A DNA stretch of 36,312 nt from Gammaproteobacteria bacterium (GTDB taxonomy: Bacteria; Pseudomonadota; Gammaproteobacteria; SZUA-229). The stretch covers positions 1 to 36,312 of the forward strand of contig JAOUKV010000029.1 in assembly GCA_029882355.1 (NCBI GenBank), given 5' to 3'. Below the pieces are notes generated by a model. That model was not told the origin of the DNA. It did no database searches and was given only the letters and a program-made list of their open reading frames with translations. Position 1 is the first letter of the stretch. Each line of letters starts with the position of its first letter. Below, one piece after another: positions 16,395 through 26,571 of the stretch. Made by a program: the position numbers and the translations under genes.

Positions 16395-18890
16395 TCAATC
16401 TTTTAGTCGACACCTAAGTAACGGCGTTATTAACAGCATGAATAACCAGTAGTAGCTAAGCGTACCACCACCGCCACCACCTGATACGACAGGGGGAACA
16501 GTTTCCTGTATGTCTAATGTGTAGGTCGAATCCTGACCCGCGGTATCCCATGCATTGACAACAACGTAGTAGGTATTACCTACAACAAAATTAGTGTGTG
16601 TGATAATTTCAGTGGGATCGGTCCAACTTTCACTAGCCGCAAGAACGCCACCACCGCTATCCAGCAAGTATAAATCCAGATCATTATTAGCATAATTACT
16701 CAGTGTAATTGTGTACGTAGAAGCAGTAGCTACAAAGACAAAATAATCATCGTAATCTAGTGCGTCGTGAACTGTGCTACTCAAGTTTGCCGGCAGGGTT
16801 AGGCTGTCTGCGGAAGCCTGGGTATCGTTACCATCCGGGAATACAACGTTGCCCGTTGCGGTGCCGCAGGTTTCAGGAGTATTCGACGTGGTTAAGATGC
16901 CAGCATATGTAACGTCAGTTAAAAAATCGCCATCCGAAACATCAAAAAAAACATTGTCGGTACAGGCAATTTTTATTCTTGCTGTTGCTGTAGTACCAGT
17001 AAAAGTGAATGGATGAGCACCATCATTGGCTGTGGCAGCAGCAAGAACAGTGGGGAAAGTTGCACCGCTATCGGTCGATAACAGAATATCAACAGTCGCA
17101 CAATTCACTGGCGCCTGATCGGTACAGGCTTTATTCCATTCTATGAGTTGTGGTGAGCCTGCTTTCAGAATTTCTCCACCATTCGGCTGTAATATTTTGA
17201 ACGGCCCAGATGCTGCACCATCGACAATGACCTGCATGTCATCTTCATGGACGCCACCCGTATCATCACGAGCAGTGAATCGGAAATTTAAGGTGCGAGC
17301 TTCTATCGGTAAGGTCTCAGCCTTATCGGCAACATTGCTTAACAATGTCGACATCTGCGGGAATGTCCGTGATGGGCTTGCGTCAGGCAAAAAAGACCGG
17401 AACAGTGCATTGCTGCCATAGTCAGTGCCGTAGCTGGTGGATGTGGAACCATAGCCGGCATCCATTTGATCCCATTGATAAGTGAGAACATCCGTATCGA
17501 TCGCTGAGCCGGTCAGGGTAAAGGCCGTGCCACCGGGTATGGTGTAGTCCGGGCCTGCATTTGCGACGGGGGCTAATGAACTGGCGATGGATGGAGTAGA
17601 GCATGTGTTGCCTCCGCCATTTCGTGAGTAGGCGATGATCTCTTCAATACTGCCGGCATGAAATGTCGCAATACTCGCGGTACTTGAGTTTTCTACGCCA
17701 CAAATACCGGCATAAGCCATGATGGTTGAGCCACTACCCGGCTCAAACGCTGTTGACCCATTACGATTGCCGTATCCGCAGCTGTTCGTGGTACCGTTGA
17801 AAGTATGATTTGCACCCAGTTGATGGCCAATTTCGTGCGCAACATAATCGATGTAAAAAAGGTCGCCTGTGGGATCAGGGCTACCGGTTTCGCCATGGGC
17901 TTTAGAATCAATATTACAAGCCACACCCAGTCCAGCCAGACCACCGCCGCCGGTACTGAATACGTGGCCGATGTCGTAGTTTGCAGAACCTATTAAGCTA
18001 TCAAGCTTAGCCTGATTTTCAGTAAGCAAAGATGAGGCGCTTGCATTGGTATAACCGTCAGTAGCAGGATCCATAAAAATAAGATTAGTACCACTGACCA
18101 AACTCAAGCGAATAGCCAGGTCACGTTCATAAATAAAACTGACACGCCCAATAGCAGTAACAACTTCATTCAAAACATTCGTCGCAGTACCACCAATAGC
18201 CTGACTATATTCACCCGTGGTTGCCACTGCAATTCTATAAGATATTAAGTTATCACTGGTACGCGCAAGCGCTGCTACGCCCTTTGGCATAAATTCTGCG
18301 ACCGGACTGGATTTTGCTGATTTTGATTTAACTCCACAGGAAAATTCTCTGCTGGTTGTGCTGGCGTAGTCGTGTTTATACAGACTGTAATATTCCTGTT
18401 GAGTATTTTTTGAAACAGGATCGATAAACATCTCCCCTTCAGCCGTATTCAAATAAGCATGAAAACCATTGGGACCCGTATCCAGCACACCCGTCACCGT
18501 CGGATCATTTACCGCAACAACTTTATAACTCTGAATTTCCGGATACTTTGCCGCCAGTTCTGGTTCCATCACTGATGATTCATAAACGTTAAACGTTTGT
18601 AGACCACCATAGGGCATGGGTAAGTCTATTTGTGAGGTGTTTACGGTTTTTGCTGACTGCCCTGCTGGCAGTGTGGCAGCGGGTGCTAGCGTTGCTTTGA
18701 GTTGGTCAAAAGACACGGAGACGCGTCTTGAGTTTTTATGTGGGTCGATCAGTTTGCTTTGAACAGAAACTGCTATTGCAGTTTTATCCGAAGACGATAG
18801 ATCAGACCAAAGCGGTTCTGCCATCAAAGATTGAGGCAGAACCATGAAGGCCGCGAGAGCCACTAAGTACTTTCGTGTATATTTATCCAT
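16395..18890 (-). CDS. Secreted reprolysin-like zinc metalloprotease with GlyGly-CTERM tail
   Basis: The 831-residue protein has a signal peptide (about 1-24, ending SLMA) and a propeptide-like region to about 210. The metzincin catalytic domain holds HEIGHQLGANH (His352, Glu353, His356, His362), the HExxHxxGxxH zinc site, followed by a Met-turn candidate in STIMAYAGICG. A PKD/Ig-like segment (about 440-560), a second beta domain and a PPC domain (about 690-805, YDDYFVFVATASTYTITLSN) follow. The tail is a run of glycines, a hydrophobic helix and RCRLKD, the GlyGly-CTERM layout. That tail is known to be handled by rhombosortase after type II secretion. The protein is probably surface-attached or released and degrades extracellular protein. 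It is transcribed alone or downstream of purA with a 48-bp gap. Confidence 0.88.
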   Translation of the reverse strand: MDKYTRKYLVALAAFMVLPQSLMAEPLWSDLSSSDKTAIAVSVQSKLIDPHKNSRRVSVSFDQLKATLAPAATLPAGQSAKTVNTSQIDLPMPYGGLQTFNVYESSVMEPELAAKYPEIQSYKVVAVNDPTVTGVLDTGPNGFHAYLNTAEGEMFIDPVSKNTQQEYYSLYKHDYASTTSREFSCGVKSKSAKSSPVAEFMPKGVAALARTSDNLISYRIAVATTGEYSQAIGGTATNVLNEVVTAIGRVSFIYERDLAIRLSLVSGTNLIFMDPATDGYTNASASSLLTENQAKLDSLIGSANYDIGHVFSTGGGGLAGLGVACNIDSKAHGETGSPDPTGDLFYIDYVAHEIGHQLGANHTFNGTTNSCGYGNRNGSTAFEPGSGSTIMAYAGICGVENSSTASIATFHAGSIEEIIAYSRNGGGNTCSTPSIASSLAPVANAGPDYTIPGGTAFTLTGSAIDTDVLTYQWDQMDAGYGSTSTSYGTDYGSNALFRSFLPDASPSRTFPQMSTLLSNVADKAETLPIEARTLNFRFTARDDTGGVHEDDMQVIVDGAASGPFKILQPNGGEILKAGSPQLIEWNKACTDQAPVNCATVDILLSTDSGATFPTVLAAATANDGAHPFTFTGTTATARIKIACTDNVFFDVSDGDFLTDVTYAGILTTSNTPETCGTATGNVVFPDGNDTQASADSLTLPANLSSTVHDALDYDDYFVFVATASTYTITLSNYANNDLDLYLLDSGGGVLAASESWTDPTEIITHTNFVVGNTYYVVVNAWDTAGQDSTYTLDIQETVPPVVSGGGGGGTLSYYWLFMLLITPLLRCRLKD

Positions 18891-18938
18891 AACCAGAGTT
18901 TTAACATAGAAATTCTGGCTATGTCTAACACTATTTAC

Positions 18939-20246
<1,308 letters not shown>

Positions 20247-20270
20247 TTAATAAATTAAATATAAATTCTT

Positions 20271-21452
20271 TTAGATATTGGAAACTAGCCACTGACCATC
20301 AACTAATTCCAACTGTTGATTGCACTGCATGGCTTTAGCATCACCGCTTTGCCCTGATAATTGTTCAACTACACAAATACCCTGTGAACGCATTTCAGTA
20401 ATTTTTTCCTGTAAGGCTGCATCATTATCAGCTGGTGCAAAAACGCGATTGGCTTTTTCAAACTGGCGCGTGGTTAAGTTATCCAGCAATTTTAAATCAG
20501 TACTAAAACCTGTGGCAGCGCGCGCACGACCAAATATTTGACCGATGTCGTCATAACGACCACCGCGTGCAATGGCCTCACCTTCGCCTGGCACAAACGC
20601 CGCAAAGACGACACCCGTTTGATAGTGATAACCGTGCAGTTCGGCGAGGTCAAAATTAAAACCTACATTTTCAAAACGTACCATGATTGCTTGGGCTACT
20701 TTTTCAAGATAATCAATTGCTGCATGCACTGAGGCATCTGCTTTGGCGAGCTGTGTTCGCGCTGTTGCCAGGACACTAACATCACCATTTAATTCAGCCA
20801 GACTAGTCAACATATCACGCATATCATTTTCGATATTTAATTCTGCTAACAACTGCTCAATTTCTGGTATGGCTTTTCGTTGCAGCATTTCAAACAGACG
20901 AGCTTCAGTTTCCTGATCAAGTTTTGCCTGCCTGGCCAGACCTTTAAATATATCAACGTTGCCGAGATCGATAAAGACGTCGTTAACACCAGCAGTTGAA
21001 AAAGTATTTAGCATCAAACCGAGTATTTCAATATCGGATTCAACACCGGCGTGACCGTAGAGTTCAGCTCCCACTTGCAGGGGACTGCGAGTGCCGCCAA
21101 AACTATCTGGACGTGCATGCAGAACCGTACCCATGTAACACAAACGTGTTGGCACATCGCGGTTCAAATGATGCGCATCAATGCGTGCCACCTGCGGTGT
21201 CATATCGGCGCGTACACCTAAGGTGCGACCGCTGACCTGATCGACCAGTTTGAAGGTTTGCAAATCAAGGTCGTGGCCGGTGCCGGTCAACAATGATTCG
21301 ATATGATCAATAAACGGCGGTATGACTAGCTCATAGCCCCAGGTTGCATACAGGCCGAGCAAATCACGGCGCAGAATTTCTAAGCGTGCCGCGTGTTCGG
21401 GCAGTGCTTCTTCAATTCCTTGCGGTAGAACCCAGTGTTCTTTGCTCGTCAT
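20271..21452 (-). CDS. hisZ: ATP phosphoribosyltransferase regulatory subunit
   Basis: The 393-residue protein is a paralogue of the histidyl-tRNA synthetase catalytic core. It opens WVLPQGIEEALPEHAARLE and has FKLVDQVSGRTLGVRADMTPQVARI, with class II motif 2 as RLCYMGTVLHARP. The C-terminus carries ARGGRYDDIGQIFGRARAATGFS. It lacks the anticodon-binding domain of HisS. HisZ joins the short-form HisG to make the hetero-octameric first enzyme of histidine synthesis and mediates feedback by histidine. Its place between DUF2065 and purA, rather than with his genes, is the usual gammaproteobacterial setting. The length is normal. Confidence 0.96.
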   Translation of the reverse strand: MTSKEHWVLPQGIEEALPEHAARLEILRRDLLGLYATWGYELVIPPFIDHIESLLTGTGHDLDLQTFKLVDQVSGRTLGVRADMTPQVARIDAHHLNRDVPTRLCYMGTVLHARPDSFGGTRSPLQVGAELYGHAGVESDIEILGLMLNTFSTAGVNDVFIDLGNVDIFKGLARQAKLDQETEARLFEMLQRKAIPEIEQLLAELNIENDMRDMLTSLAELNGDVSVLATARTQLAKADASVHAAIDYLEKVAQAIMVRFENVGFNFDLAELHGYHYQTGVVFAAFVPGEGEAIARGGRYDDIGQIFGRARAATGFSTDLKLLDNLTTRQFEKANRVFAPADNDAALQEKITEMRSQGICVVEQLSGQSGDAKAMQCNQQLELVDGQWLVSNI

Positions 21453-21485
21453 TACAAATACCGTTTGTTTTTATTTGTTATTAAT

Positions 21486-21671
21486 CTAGTGGTTCACATA
21501 GAGAACCAGCACGCCTATTAGCATGCTGGCAAGGCCTATTGTTCTTAGCGTTTTATCGCTAAGACGCCCTGCTTGAATCATCGCCTGTCGCCAGCCGTCA
21601 GGACTCAAAAAGGGCATCATACCTTCTATCACCAATACCAGAGCAATGGCTCTGACAAAATCATCCAACAT
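21486..21671 (-). CDS. DUF2065 small inner-membrane protein (YjeT-like)
   Basis: The 61-residue protein has two hydrophobic helices. The first includes AIALVLVIEGMMPFLSP and the second TIGLASMLIGVLVLY, with the family's GMMPFLSPDGWR loop between them. DUF2065 members are found next to hflC in many gammaproteobacteria; the function is unknown. It starts 16 bp after hflC with AAGG upstream and is probably co-transcribed with hflKC. Nothing is unusual in length or motifs. Confidence 0.92.
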   Translation of the reverse strand: MLDDFVRAIALVLVIEGMMPFLSPDGWRQAMIQAGRLSDKTLRTIGLASMLIGVLVLYVNH

Positions 21672-21687
21672 ATTTAAAAGGCCTTAA

Positions 21688-22551
21688 CTATTTTGCGTTA
21701 GGATTTTTAAAATACTTGAAGTACTCAGAATTTGGCTCAAGCAAAATCACATCACTGCTGCTGGAGAAGTTTCCTTTGTAAGCATTCAGGCTTCGATAGA
21801 ACTTGTAGAACTCACGATTTTTACCGAAGGCTTTAGCATATGTTGATGTTGCTACAGCATCACCAGTACCACGAATAACTTCTGAATCACGGTAAGCATC
21901 TGCCAGAGTGACTGTGCTCTGGCGATCGGCATCAGCTCGGATACGTTCTGACGCTTCTGATCCCTGTGAACGAAAATCTCGCGCTACCAGTTCTCGACCT
22001 GTACGCATACGATCATAAACTGAGTTACTGACTTCTGGTGGCAATTCAATTTTCTTGATGCGCACGTCAACCACTTCAATTCCCAGTGTTTCGGCTTTTG
22101 CACCAGCATCGCCAACCATCAATTTCATAATTTCAGAACGATCACCTGCGATCACTTCCTGAATGGTGCGTTTACCAAATTCAGCACGCAGACCACTATT
22201 AACTACCTGGTACAACAATTCACCGGCATTAGCTTCAATACCACTGGTTGCCTTGAAGTAAGTTTTAACATCGCGAATACGCCACTTAACATAAGAATCA
22301 ACAATCAAGAACTTCTGCTCGATAGTGGGGAAACTTTTTGGCGCTGCATCAATAGTTAAAATTCGGTCATCGAATTTTTTGACCTCGTTAAAAGGGTAAG
22401 GCAGTTTAAAATGCAAACCAGGCTCATAATCAGAACCAATAATCTCACCAAACTTAAAGAGTATCGCTTTTTCTCTTTCTGTAACGGTAAACACGCTCAT
22501 CCAGACCAGTAACAAAACAGGCGGCAGGAGAAATTTCAATATATTAGTCAT
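21688..22551 (-). CDS. hflC: FtsH protease modulator HflC
   Basis: The 287-residue SPFH/band 7 protein has one N-terminal membrane helix (about 5-22) and a large periplasmic part. Hallmarks are FTVTEREKAILFKFGEI, RDVKTYFKA, DVRIKKIELPPEVSNSVYDR and an EFYKFYRSL tail. With HflK it forms a ring around the FtsH protease in the inner membrane and tunes membrane-protein turnover. Its ATG follows the hflK stop without a gap (TAA-ATG), so translation is coupled and stoichiometric. Length and layout are normal. Confidence 0.97.
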   Translation of the reverse strand: MTNILKFLLPPVLLLVWMSVFTVTEREKAILFKFGEIIGSDYEPGLHFKLPYPFNEVKKFDDRILTIDAAPKSFPTIEQKFLIVDSYVKWRIRDVKTYFKATSGIEANAGELLYQVVNSGLRAEFGKRTIQEVIAGDRSEIMKLMVGDAGAKAETLGIEVVDVRIKKIELPPEVSNSVYDRMRTGRELVARDFRSQGSEASERIRADADRQSTVTLADAYRDSEVIRGTGDAVATSTYAKAFGKNREFYKFYRSLNAYKGNFSSSSDVILLEPNSEYFKYFKNPNAK

Positions 22552-23694
22552 TTATCTAACCCCTCTTGAACGCGAGTCGGCTTGTGTTTGCTGGTTACGT
22601 TGAATTTCTCTTATAAGATCACGTTGCTGTGATTGATTCAGCACCGTAGCAGGAGCATCGTCGGTACGTGACATCAACTTGTCCAGAGGTAGGTATAAAA
22701 GGTTATTGCCACCTTTAACATCAACCATGACTTTGGAGCTTTTATTCAACACAGATTCCATCATATCCAGATACAAACGATCACGTGTAACCTGTGGAGC
22801 CTTGTTATATTCTTTTAACAATTTAGTGAAACGTTCTGCTTCACCTTCCGCTTTTGCTACGACTTCTTTTTCGTAAGCATCGGCTTCTTCCAGAATACGT
22901 GCGGCTGCACCTCGTGCTTTTGGTAATACTTCGTTGCGGTAAGCTTCAGCTTCATTGATGGAGCGTTGCTTGTCCTCGCGCGCCTGAATAACATCCTGGA
23001 ATGCCTGTTTCACCGGACCCGGTGGGCTCACTTCCTGAATATTCACTTCGACAATCGAAATACCGGTTTGATATTGATCAACAATTTCCTGCACAGTATT
23101 TTGAATTCTGAAAGCAATTTCATTACGACCTTCAGTAATAATGAAATCCATTTTACTTTGACCAACAGAAAGTCTGATAGCAGACTCAATTGCATGATTG
23201 AGTGATGTCTCAGGGTTTCTTACGTTGAACAAATACTTTTCAGCATTGTTAATTTTGTACTGCAAGCTACCTTGCAGGTCGATGATATTTTCATCTTGTG
23301 TCAGCACGGTGGCTTTATAAGGAACCTGACGACGTTCTGCCACGTTCACTTTTTCTACCATTTCAATAAGAGGCACACGCCAGTGTAGACCTTTCTCGGT
23401 GGTTTCAACATGCTTACCAAAACGAAGCACAACACCTCTTTCGGCTTCTTCTACTTTATAGAAGCCGGTGGCAGCCAGAAGCAAAATAATTAGCGCTGCA
23501 ACCAGACCAATGCCTAATCCACTACCCGAGTTAGATGACTTGGAGCCACCGCCTTTGCCACCGAAGAGGCCATTAAATTTTTTCTGCAAGTTCGACAGAA
23601 TCTCATCGAGATCCGGTGGTCCCTGGTCGTTGCCGCGATTACCGCCGCCCCAAGGGTCTTTTTTGTCGTTCCCGCCAGGTTCGTTCCAGGCCAT
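22552..23694 (-). CDS. hflK: FtsH protease modulator HflK
   Basis: The 380-residue protein has a Gly/Asn-rich cytoplasmic N-terminus (MAWNEPGGNDKKDPWGGG), a membrane helix at about 60-78 and an SPFH domain (VEEAERGVVLRFGKHVETTE). The C-terminal helical part includes QDVIQAREDKQRSINEAEAY. It pairs with HflC to form the complex that encloses FtsH. The AGGAG site seven bases before the ATG is strong. It is the first gene after an intrinsic-type hairpin that separates it from hflX, so it may be transcribed from its own promoter or by read-through. Confidence 0.97.
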   Translation of the reverse strand: MAWNEPGGNDKKDPWGGGNRGNDQGPPDLDEILSNLQKKFNGLFGGKGGGSKSSNSGSGLGIGLVAALIILLLAATGFYKVEEAERGVVLRFGKHVETTEKGLHWRVPLIEMVEKVNVAERRQVPYKATVLTQDENIIDLQGSLQYKINNAEKYLFNVRNPETSLNHAIESAIRLSVGQSKMDFIITEGRNEIAFRIQNTVQEIVDQYQTGISIVEVNIQEVSPPGPVKQAFQDVIQAREDKQRSINEAEAYRNEVLPKARGAAARILEEADAYEKEVVAKAEGEAERFTKLLKEYNKAPQVTRDRLYLDMMESVLNKSSKVMVDVKGGNNLLYLPLDKLMSRTDDAPATVLNQSQQRDLIREIQRNQQTQADSRSRGVR

Positions 23695-23717
23695 GGTTTA
23701 ACTCCTAATCGTTATTC

Positions 23718-23752
23718 AAAAAGGCAAACATACTGGTTCAAAAGTATTTGCC
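23718..23752 (-). terminator. Hairpin with U-tract between hflX and hflK
   Basis: On the minus strand GGCAAATAC (23752-23744) pairs with GTATGTTTGCC (23733-23723), leaving a 2-nt bulge, and is followed by TTTTT (23722-23718). It could end the hflX transcript or attenuate expression of hflKC downstream. The stem is moderate, so partial read-through is likely. Confidence 0.6.
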
Positions 23753-23817
23753 AAAACAGAGAGCATTTTAGGGGGCTTAGTGCCCACCCGCAAGCTAAGT
23801 TGGGATTTATGTATGAC

Positions 23818-25110
23818 TTAAGGCTGGCTTTCCGACAAAAGTAGATCATCGGCAAGCCCTTCACGTTGAATTAGCTGCTGATAATCCCGTTTTGAGATTC
23901 GGACTTCCAGAAGAAAACAGCCCTCCTCGTCGATACCTTCGGATTGGACAACGCCTAAATCAAATAGTTTGGCTCGTATTTTTGCCTGATTGGGTTTTAG
24001 CCTAATTTCACCCGACAAAACATCCTCACGGAAATAATTGGCGAGTATTTCTATAAGTAAATCAATACCTTCACCTGTGACGGCGGATAACCAGACACGT
24101 TTAACTGAGCCATCACTATTGTAATCAATGCGCGGTTCGGTTCCGGTTCTGTCGATTTTGTTCATTACCTGTATCAAATACACATTATCAGCACCAATCT
24201 GACTCAGCACTGTTTCAACTTCATTGATGTTACCTTCTCGATTTTCATCTGAAGAATCAATGACATGCAGTAATAATTGGGCTTCGGTAGTTTCCAGCAA
24301 TGTTGATCGAAACGCATCAACCAGATCATGTGGCAGGTGCCGGATGAATCCGACAGTATCGGCCAGAATGACTTTTACATCGTCGGCAAATGCCACGCTG
24401 CGCAGGGTTGGGTCGAGCGTGGCGAATAATTGATCCTGCACGTAGACGTTATCATCGGCCAATCGATTGAATAGCGTCGACTTACCAGCATTGGTATAAC
24501 CAACCAGTGAAACCGTAGCAATTTCGGCTTTTTGGCGAGATTGTCTACCCTGTTCGCGCTGTTTGCGTACTTTTTCAAGACGTTTATTGATTTGTTTAAC
24601 ACGTTGATTCAATAAACGACGGTCTGTTTCGAGCTGGGTTTCACCCGGCCCTCTCAGACCAATACCGCCTTTTTGGCGTTCGAGATGCGTCCAGCCGCGA
24701 ATTAGTCGCGTCATCATGTGTTTGAGTTGAGCCAGTTCAACCTGCAACTTACCTTCAAAAGAGCGGGCACGCTGGGCGAAGATGTCGAGAATCAGGCCGG
24801 TTCGATCCAGTACCCGGCATTCAAATATAGTCTCCAGATTACGCTCTTGCGAGGGCGATAAGGCATGATTGAATAACACCACGTCGGCTTCGGTCAGCTT
24901 GACTAGTTCGGCGATTTCTTTGGCTTTACCACTACCAACAAAATATTTGACCTCGGGTCGATTGCGTTTGGTGGTGACAATATCAAGGATTTCAGCACCG
25001 GCTGAAGTCACCAGTTCCTTGAATTCATCCAGATCTTCGCGGTAGGTATCATCCTGAATATCCATATGCACCAGGATGGCGCGATCACCTATCTCTGCAC
25101 GATCAAACAT
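23818..25110 (-). CDS. hflX: Ribosome-associated GTPase HflX
   Basis: The 430-residue protein has the HflX N-terminal domain (RAILVHMDIQD, with VKYFVGSGKAKEIAEL) and the helical linker with RGPGETQLETDRRLL. Its G domain carries G1 GYTNAGKSTLFN, G3 ADTVGFIRHLPHDLV and G4 MNKID. A C-terminal domain (about 370-430) is present. HflX rescues and splits stalled ribosomes under stress. It lies between hfq and hflK. A strong terminator after hfq suggests that it has its own promoter in the 150-bp gap, which I cannot place. Confidence 0.97.
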   Translation of the reverse strand: MFDRAEIGDRAILVHMDIQDDTYREDLDEFKELVTSAGAEILDIVTTKRNRPEVKYFVGSGKAKEIAELVKLTEADVVLFNHALSPSQERNLETIFECRVLDRTGLILDIFAQRARSFEGKLQVELAQLKHMMTRLIRGWTHLERQKGGIGLRGPGETQLETDRRLLNQRVKQINKRLEKVRKQREQGRQSRQKAEIATVSLVGYTNAGKSTLFNRLADDNVYVQDQLFATLDPTLRSVAFADDVKVILADTVGFIRHLPHDLVDAFRSTLLETTEAQLLLHVIDSSDENREGNINEVETVLSQIGADNVYLIQVMNKIDRTGTEPRIDYNSDGSVKRVWLSAVTGEGIDLLIEILANYFREDVLSGEIRLKPNQAKIRAKLFDLGVVQSEGIDEEGCFLLEVRISKRDYQQLIQREGLADDLLLSESQP

Positions 25111-25193
25111 GGGCTACAACTTTTCCTGATAACAGATACATATATCTCATAATAAACAATAAGTTACAAACACTAACAATGATAGAAAAACAT

Positions 25194-25229
25194 CTCAAAA
25201 ACAACAACGGCCGCCTTTGGCGACCGTTG
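25194..25229 (-). terminator. Rho-independent terminator of hfq
   Basis: On the minus strand CAACGGTCGCC pairs with GGCGGCCGTTG through 11 bp (one G-U) around an AAA loop, followed by TTGTTTTTG. It lies 34 bp past the hfq stop and is a textbook intrinsic terminator. Confidence 0.9.
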
Positions 25230-25262
25230 CATTAACTCCAATGAGCTTAATTATACTCAGTT

Positions 25263-25508
25263 CTAATAATTTTCGTTACCGCTTTCAGACTCATCACTCC
25301 ATTTGATCTGGCGCGTTGGCACAACGGTTGAAATGGCATGTTTATAGACCATCTGTGTCACTGTGTTCTTTAGCAGCACCGAAAATTGATCGAATGATTC
25401 TATTTGCCCCTGTAACTTAATGCCGCTGACCAGATATATTGCAACCGGTACCCGTTCTCTGCGCAAGGCATTTAGATAAGGGTCTTGTAGATGGTGCCCT
25501 TTTGACAT
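25263..25508 (-). CDS. hfq: RNA chaperone Hfq
   Basis: The 81-residue protein has the complete Sm fold: Sm1 with [20 protein letters not shown] and [12 protein letters not shown], Sm2 with the YKHAIST motif, and a short acidic tail ([10 protein letters not shown]). Hfq forms a hexamer that pairs small RNAs with target mRNAs. The tail is shorter than in Escherichia coli, as in many other gammaproteobacteria. AGGAG lies six bases before the ATG. It follows miaA by 100 bp and ends at a strong terminator. Confidence 0.98.
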   Translation of the reverse strand: MSKGHHLQDPYLNALRRERVPVAIYLVSGIKLQGQIESFDQFSVLLKNTVTQMVYKHAISTVVPTRQIKWSDESESGNENY

Positions 25509-25608
25509 TGTTTAACTCCTATTTTTATTATTTATTATCAGCTGCATCTCTAAGTTCATATAGCCAAAATCTACGACTACAAGCCCTACGGATGAATTCT
25601 TCACCCAA

Positions 25609-26571
25609 TCATAGTAAAAATTTGAGATTTTTCAGTACTTTCCCAACATTTAGTGTTTCGGGATTTATAAAGTTGCAGTCTGTTTCACTCCTCAGCCAGG
25701 TCATTTGTCTTTTCGCCAGCTGCGCTGTGGCGGTGATAGCCTTTTCTCGCATGGTGGCGTAATCGTATTGGCCGTCTAAATATAACCAGACCTGGCGGTA
25801 ACCTACTGCTCGCATTGAAGGTGTTTCTAGTGATAAATCACCTCTTTCATAGAGCGCTTTAACTTCATCAATAAGCCCGCCGACCAGCATGGCATCAAAA
25901 CGCTGTTCGATACGTTTACGTAATTCAACCCGGTCTGGCGGCACTAAAGCCAGTTTAATAATACGATATGGCAGCACATGCTGACTTTGTTCCGCCCAAA
26001 ATGCTGTCAGTGTTTTACCTGATATTTCAAACACTTCTAATGCCCTTAAGACCCTTTGCGGATCATTCGGGTGCAATCGATTTGCCGATTCAGGATCAAC
26101 CAGAGCCAGCCGGGCATGCATGCTCTCGATGCCATTCTGCGCCGCTTCATCGAGCAAGCGCTGGCGAATTTCTGGATTTGAATCAGGCAGATTAGCGATG
26201 CCTTTTTGCAGAGTATTGAAATACAGCATGGTTCCACCAGCCAGACAGGGTATTTTTCCCGCCGCCGTGCTACTGGCCATTTCTGCCAGCGCATCTACTC
26301 GAAATAGACCCGCTGAGTATGGTTCGGCGGGATCGAGTATATCCACCAGCTTGTGCGGTGCACGCAGCAAGGTCGCCGCATCGGGTTTGGCGCTGCCAAT
26401 GTCCATATCACGATAGACCAGTGCGGAATCAACACTAACAATATCCATATCGAACTGCTCAGCGCAGGCGATGGCTAAATCGGTTTTGCCGGTGGCCGTC
26501 GGGCCCATGATAAACAGGGCAAAAGGCGCATCGTCATGATCACCTGCTTGAATGATTAGCTCATCCATCAT
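25609..26571 (-). CDS. miaA: tRNA dimethylallyltransferase
   Basis: The 320-residue protein has the P-loop [11 protein letters not shown] (from 23), the [16 protein letters not shown] motif, the [14 protein letters not shown] loop and the C-terminal TRNA-binding pattern with [10 protein letters not shown]. It adds the dimethylallyl group to A37 of tRNAs that read codons starting with U. Its ATG overlaps the mutL stop by 4 bp, so the two genes are translationally coupled as in other gammaproteobacteria. The first residues [14 protein letters not shown] form a short extension before the domain. Confidence 0.97.
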   Translation of the reverse strand: MMDELIIQAGDHDDAPFALFIMGPTATGKTDLAIACAEQFDMDIVSVDSALVYRDMDIGSAKPDAATLLRAPHKLVDILDPAEPYSAGLFRVDALAEMASSTAAGKIPCLAGGTMLYFNTLQKGIANLPDSNPEIRQRLLDEAAQNGIESMHARLALVDPESANRLHPNDPQRVLRALEVFEISGKTLTAFWAEQSQHVLPYRIIKLALVPPDRVELRKRIEQRFDAMLVGGLIDEVKALYERGDLSLETPSMRAVGYRQVWLYLDGQYDYATMREKAITATAQLAKRQMTWLRSETDCNFINPETLNVGKVLKNLKFLL

